Part shown: piece by piece, positions 62,721-64,000 of the stretch
How the letters are laid out: each line of letters starts with the position of its first letter
Numbering within the stretch: the first letter of the stretch is position 1
NCBI GenBank assembly: GCA_039621445.1
Contig: CP154957.1
Location: 310,001-374,000, forward strand
From: Euglena gracilis
Lineage: Eukaryota; Euglenida; Euglenophyceae; Euglenales
Direction of reading: 5' to 3'
DNA: 64,000 nt
Program-made: the position numbers and the translations under genes
The notes under the pieces: generated by a model
Told to the model about the DNA's origin: nothing
Database searches by the model: none
Seen by the model: the letters and a program-made list of their open reading frames with translations, nothing else

Positions 62721-64000
62721 CGAGCGTCGGAGTTTTGCGGACCTCTTTGGGCGGGTTACCCTGACATGAAAAGTGTTTCTTCCCTGAAAACCCTTTTTTA
62801 ACCACTCAAAATTTCCAGTGCTTCGCACCAGATTTTTTTCGTCTGTGGTGGGAGGAGGGCCGAACGCCCCCCCCCCCGCTCCGGGCTGGAAGGGGGTCTG
62901 GACCCCACCTCCCCCCTCATTTAGTGACCTGCCCAGGGCATTCCAACCTCAGTTGGTCAAATTCATTCTATTCTTTCATTCAGCGGAGGGGTGAGAAGGA
63001 CCAATTTGCTACAAACAACAAAAACAACAGCATCAAAACTTTTTTCCCTCCTGGGCGCAGCAAGCACATTTGCCCTGTCACACTCCAGGCATGGCGAAAA
63101 AGCACGGACAAGAGCTTTGCAAAATACATCCAGAAAATCAACTGAATTTGATAAAACATGGCCATATCAATATCAAGAATAATTATCCAGTATATAGCAA
63201 GGAACTGAAAGTCTGCACACTGTGGTTTGTCCATTTTTGGTTCAAAAGGCTCAAATGGAAAATCCACTCTGGCTTCCACTAAACCCAGCTGTATTTGTAT
63301 TTTAATTCAATTGGCTCAAACATAATTTGCACACCCATAACTGCTGACCTGTCCTGCAGGAAATTCTCTTCCCGACGCAATAATGGCATCTGTTGCCTCC
63401 CTTTGTCCGGTTCGACTCATTTCTAGAACGTTTTCAAAAGGGTTGGTGTGATTCTGCCAGTTTCATTCTGTCTCTGCACACCACTCTGCTGCTGTACATG
63501 CATTGATTGATGTGCTGAAAGCTTCCCCGCACTCAGGACTGTACGGGAATCCCGAAACCCAATGGATGGTGGGGGGTTGCCCCCCCCCACCCCCATCCCG
63601 ATGGATGGGGGGTCCAATCCCCCCACCAGGCCTTCCCGTATTTCTGGGGGTCCAATTTTTAGGTCATGGTGTCAAAGGGATTTTTCCTTGCACGATGCCA
63701 TGGTGGGTGGAGCCAACCCCTTCCCCACCTCCACCGCCCAGGAGGGTTGCCCTCCCCTGCCAGGCCCGTGCAGCTCTGCCCGCACTTCGAAGAGGACCCT
63801 GAATCCGTCGCTGAAGGACAGGGACTCTTTTGCTTTTTTTTTTTTGCATCTTGCATCCCCCAACTCTTGTTTGAGGGGTGGACACCAAAATGATGGTTTG
63901 TTTTGCCCAGGACGTTGCTTTAACCACACACGCTTGGCCCCCTCCTCCTTACATGCAAACTTGGCCCGAAAAAACTTGGTCTTTGGCCTTTTGCGCATGG
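62721..64000. other. No gene recognised
   Basis: Mixed DNA with frames on both strands (for example plus 63070-63282 and minus 63700-63998, the latter starting MRKRPKTKFFRAKFACKEEG at the window edge). None has a motif; the last could be an exon running in from the right. Confidence 0.3.

Noticed and set aside
63070-63282. ORF MAKKHGQELCKIHPENQLNL...
   Set aside because: No motif, competing frames on both strands and no consistent splice sites.

Overview
The window is nuclear DNA of a eukaryote with a large, repeat-dense genome. The supporting signs are spliced exons with GT..AG borders and a nucleoporin gene, TTAGGG-type telomeric repeats, a non-LTR retrotransposon of the restriction-like-endonuclease class, hAT and pogo/Tigger DNA transposons, microsatellites, and two satellite-like tandem arrays. 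There are no operons, Shine-Dalgarno sites, tRNAs or rRNAs that I could support. The organism cannot be fixed from the sequence; a protist or alga with TTAGGG telomeres is plausible. A striking trait is the abundance of long G/C, A and T homopolymers, many of them inside short inverted-repeat elements.

Layout. 1-1923: a decayed hAT transposase on the minus strand, its outer end near 1923. 1.9-14.9 kb: a mosaic of short non-autonomous elements (fold-back GGTCGGGCCGACC elements, G-run elements, 340-bp elements with 5-bp duplications, TA-flanked C-run elements) and a 2.3-kb hAT element (11178-13509) with an 8-bp target duplication. 15.3-17.4 kb: two 5'-truncated copies of one LINE family on the minus strand, one of them fused to a 97-bp interstitial telomeric array. 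19.4-19.9 kb: a small hypothetical ORF. 19.94-24.75 kb: five near-identical 962-bp tandem units, each with a 121-bp near-perfect palindrome. 25-36 kb: more nested elements and degenerate repeats. 37.3-50.96 kb: exons of a NUP98-like nucleoporin on the plus strand, whose introns have been invaded by a Tigger element, an hAT MITE, a pentanucleotide satellite and a field of GCGC-AAATGCGC palindromes. 51.0-60.2 kb: a second tandem array (unit about 638 bp, 14 units) starting about 45 bp after the NUP98 stop. 60.3-60.75 kb: an exon of an unknown membrane-anchored protein. 60.8-64 kb: sparse, with one further exon candidate.

How it fits together. The only recognisable host gene is the NUP98 homologue: a Gle2/Rae1-binding (GLEBS) motif, scattered FG dipeptides, a proline-rich stretch, a basic linker and the C-terminal autopeptidase-type (APD, peptidase S59-like) domain. 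Its frame ends at the position where other NUP98 proteins are self-cleaved, with the usual HFS replaced by HWY then stop. Everything else is mobile or satellite DNA. Several frame breaks (hAT, LINE, the 60.3-kb gene, perhaps the last NUP98 exon) lie at or close to homopolymer runs, so some may be assembly indels and not real mutations.
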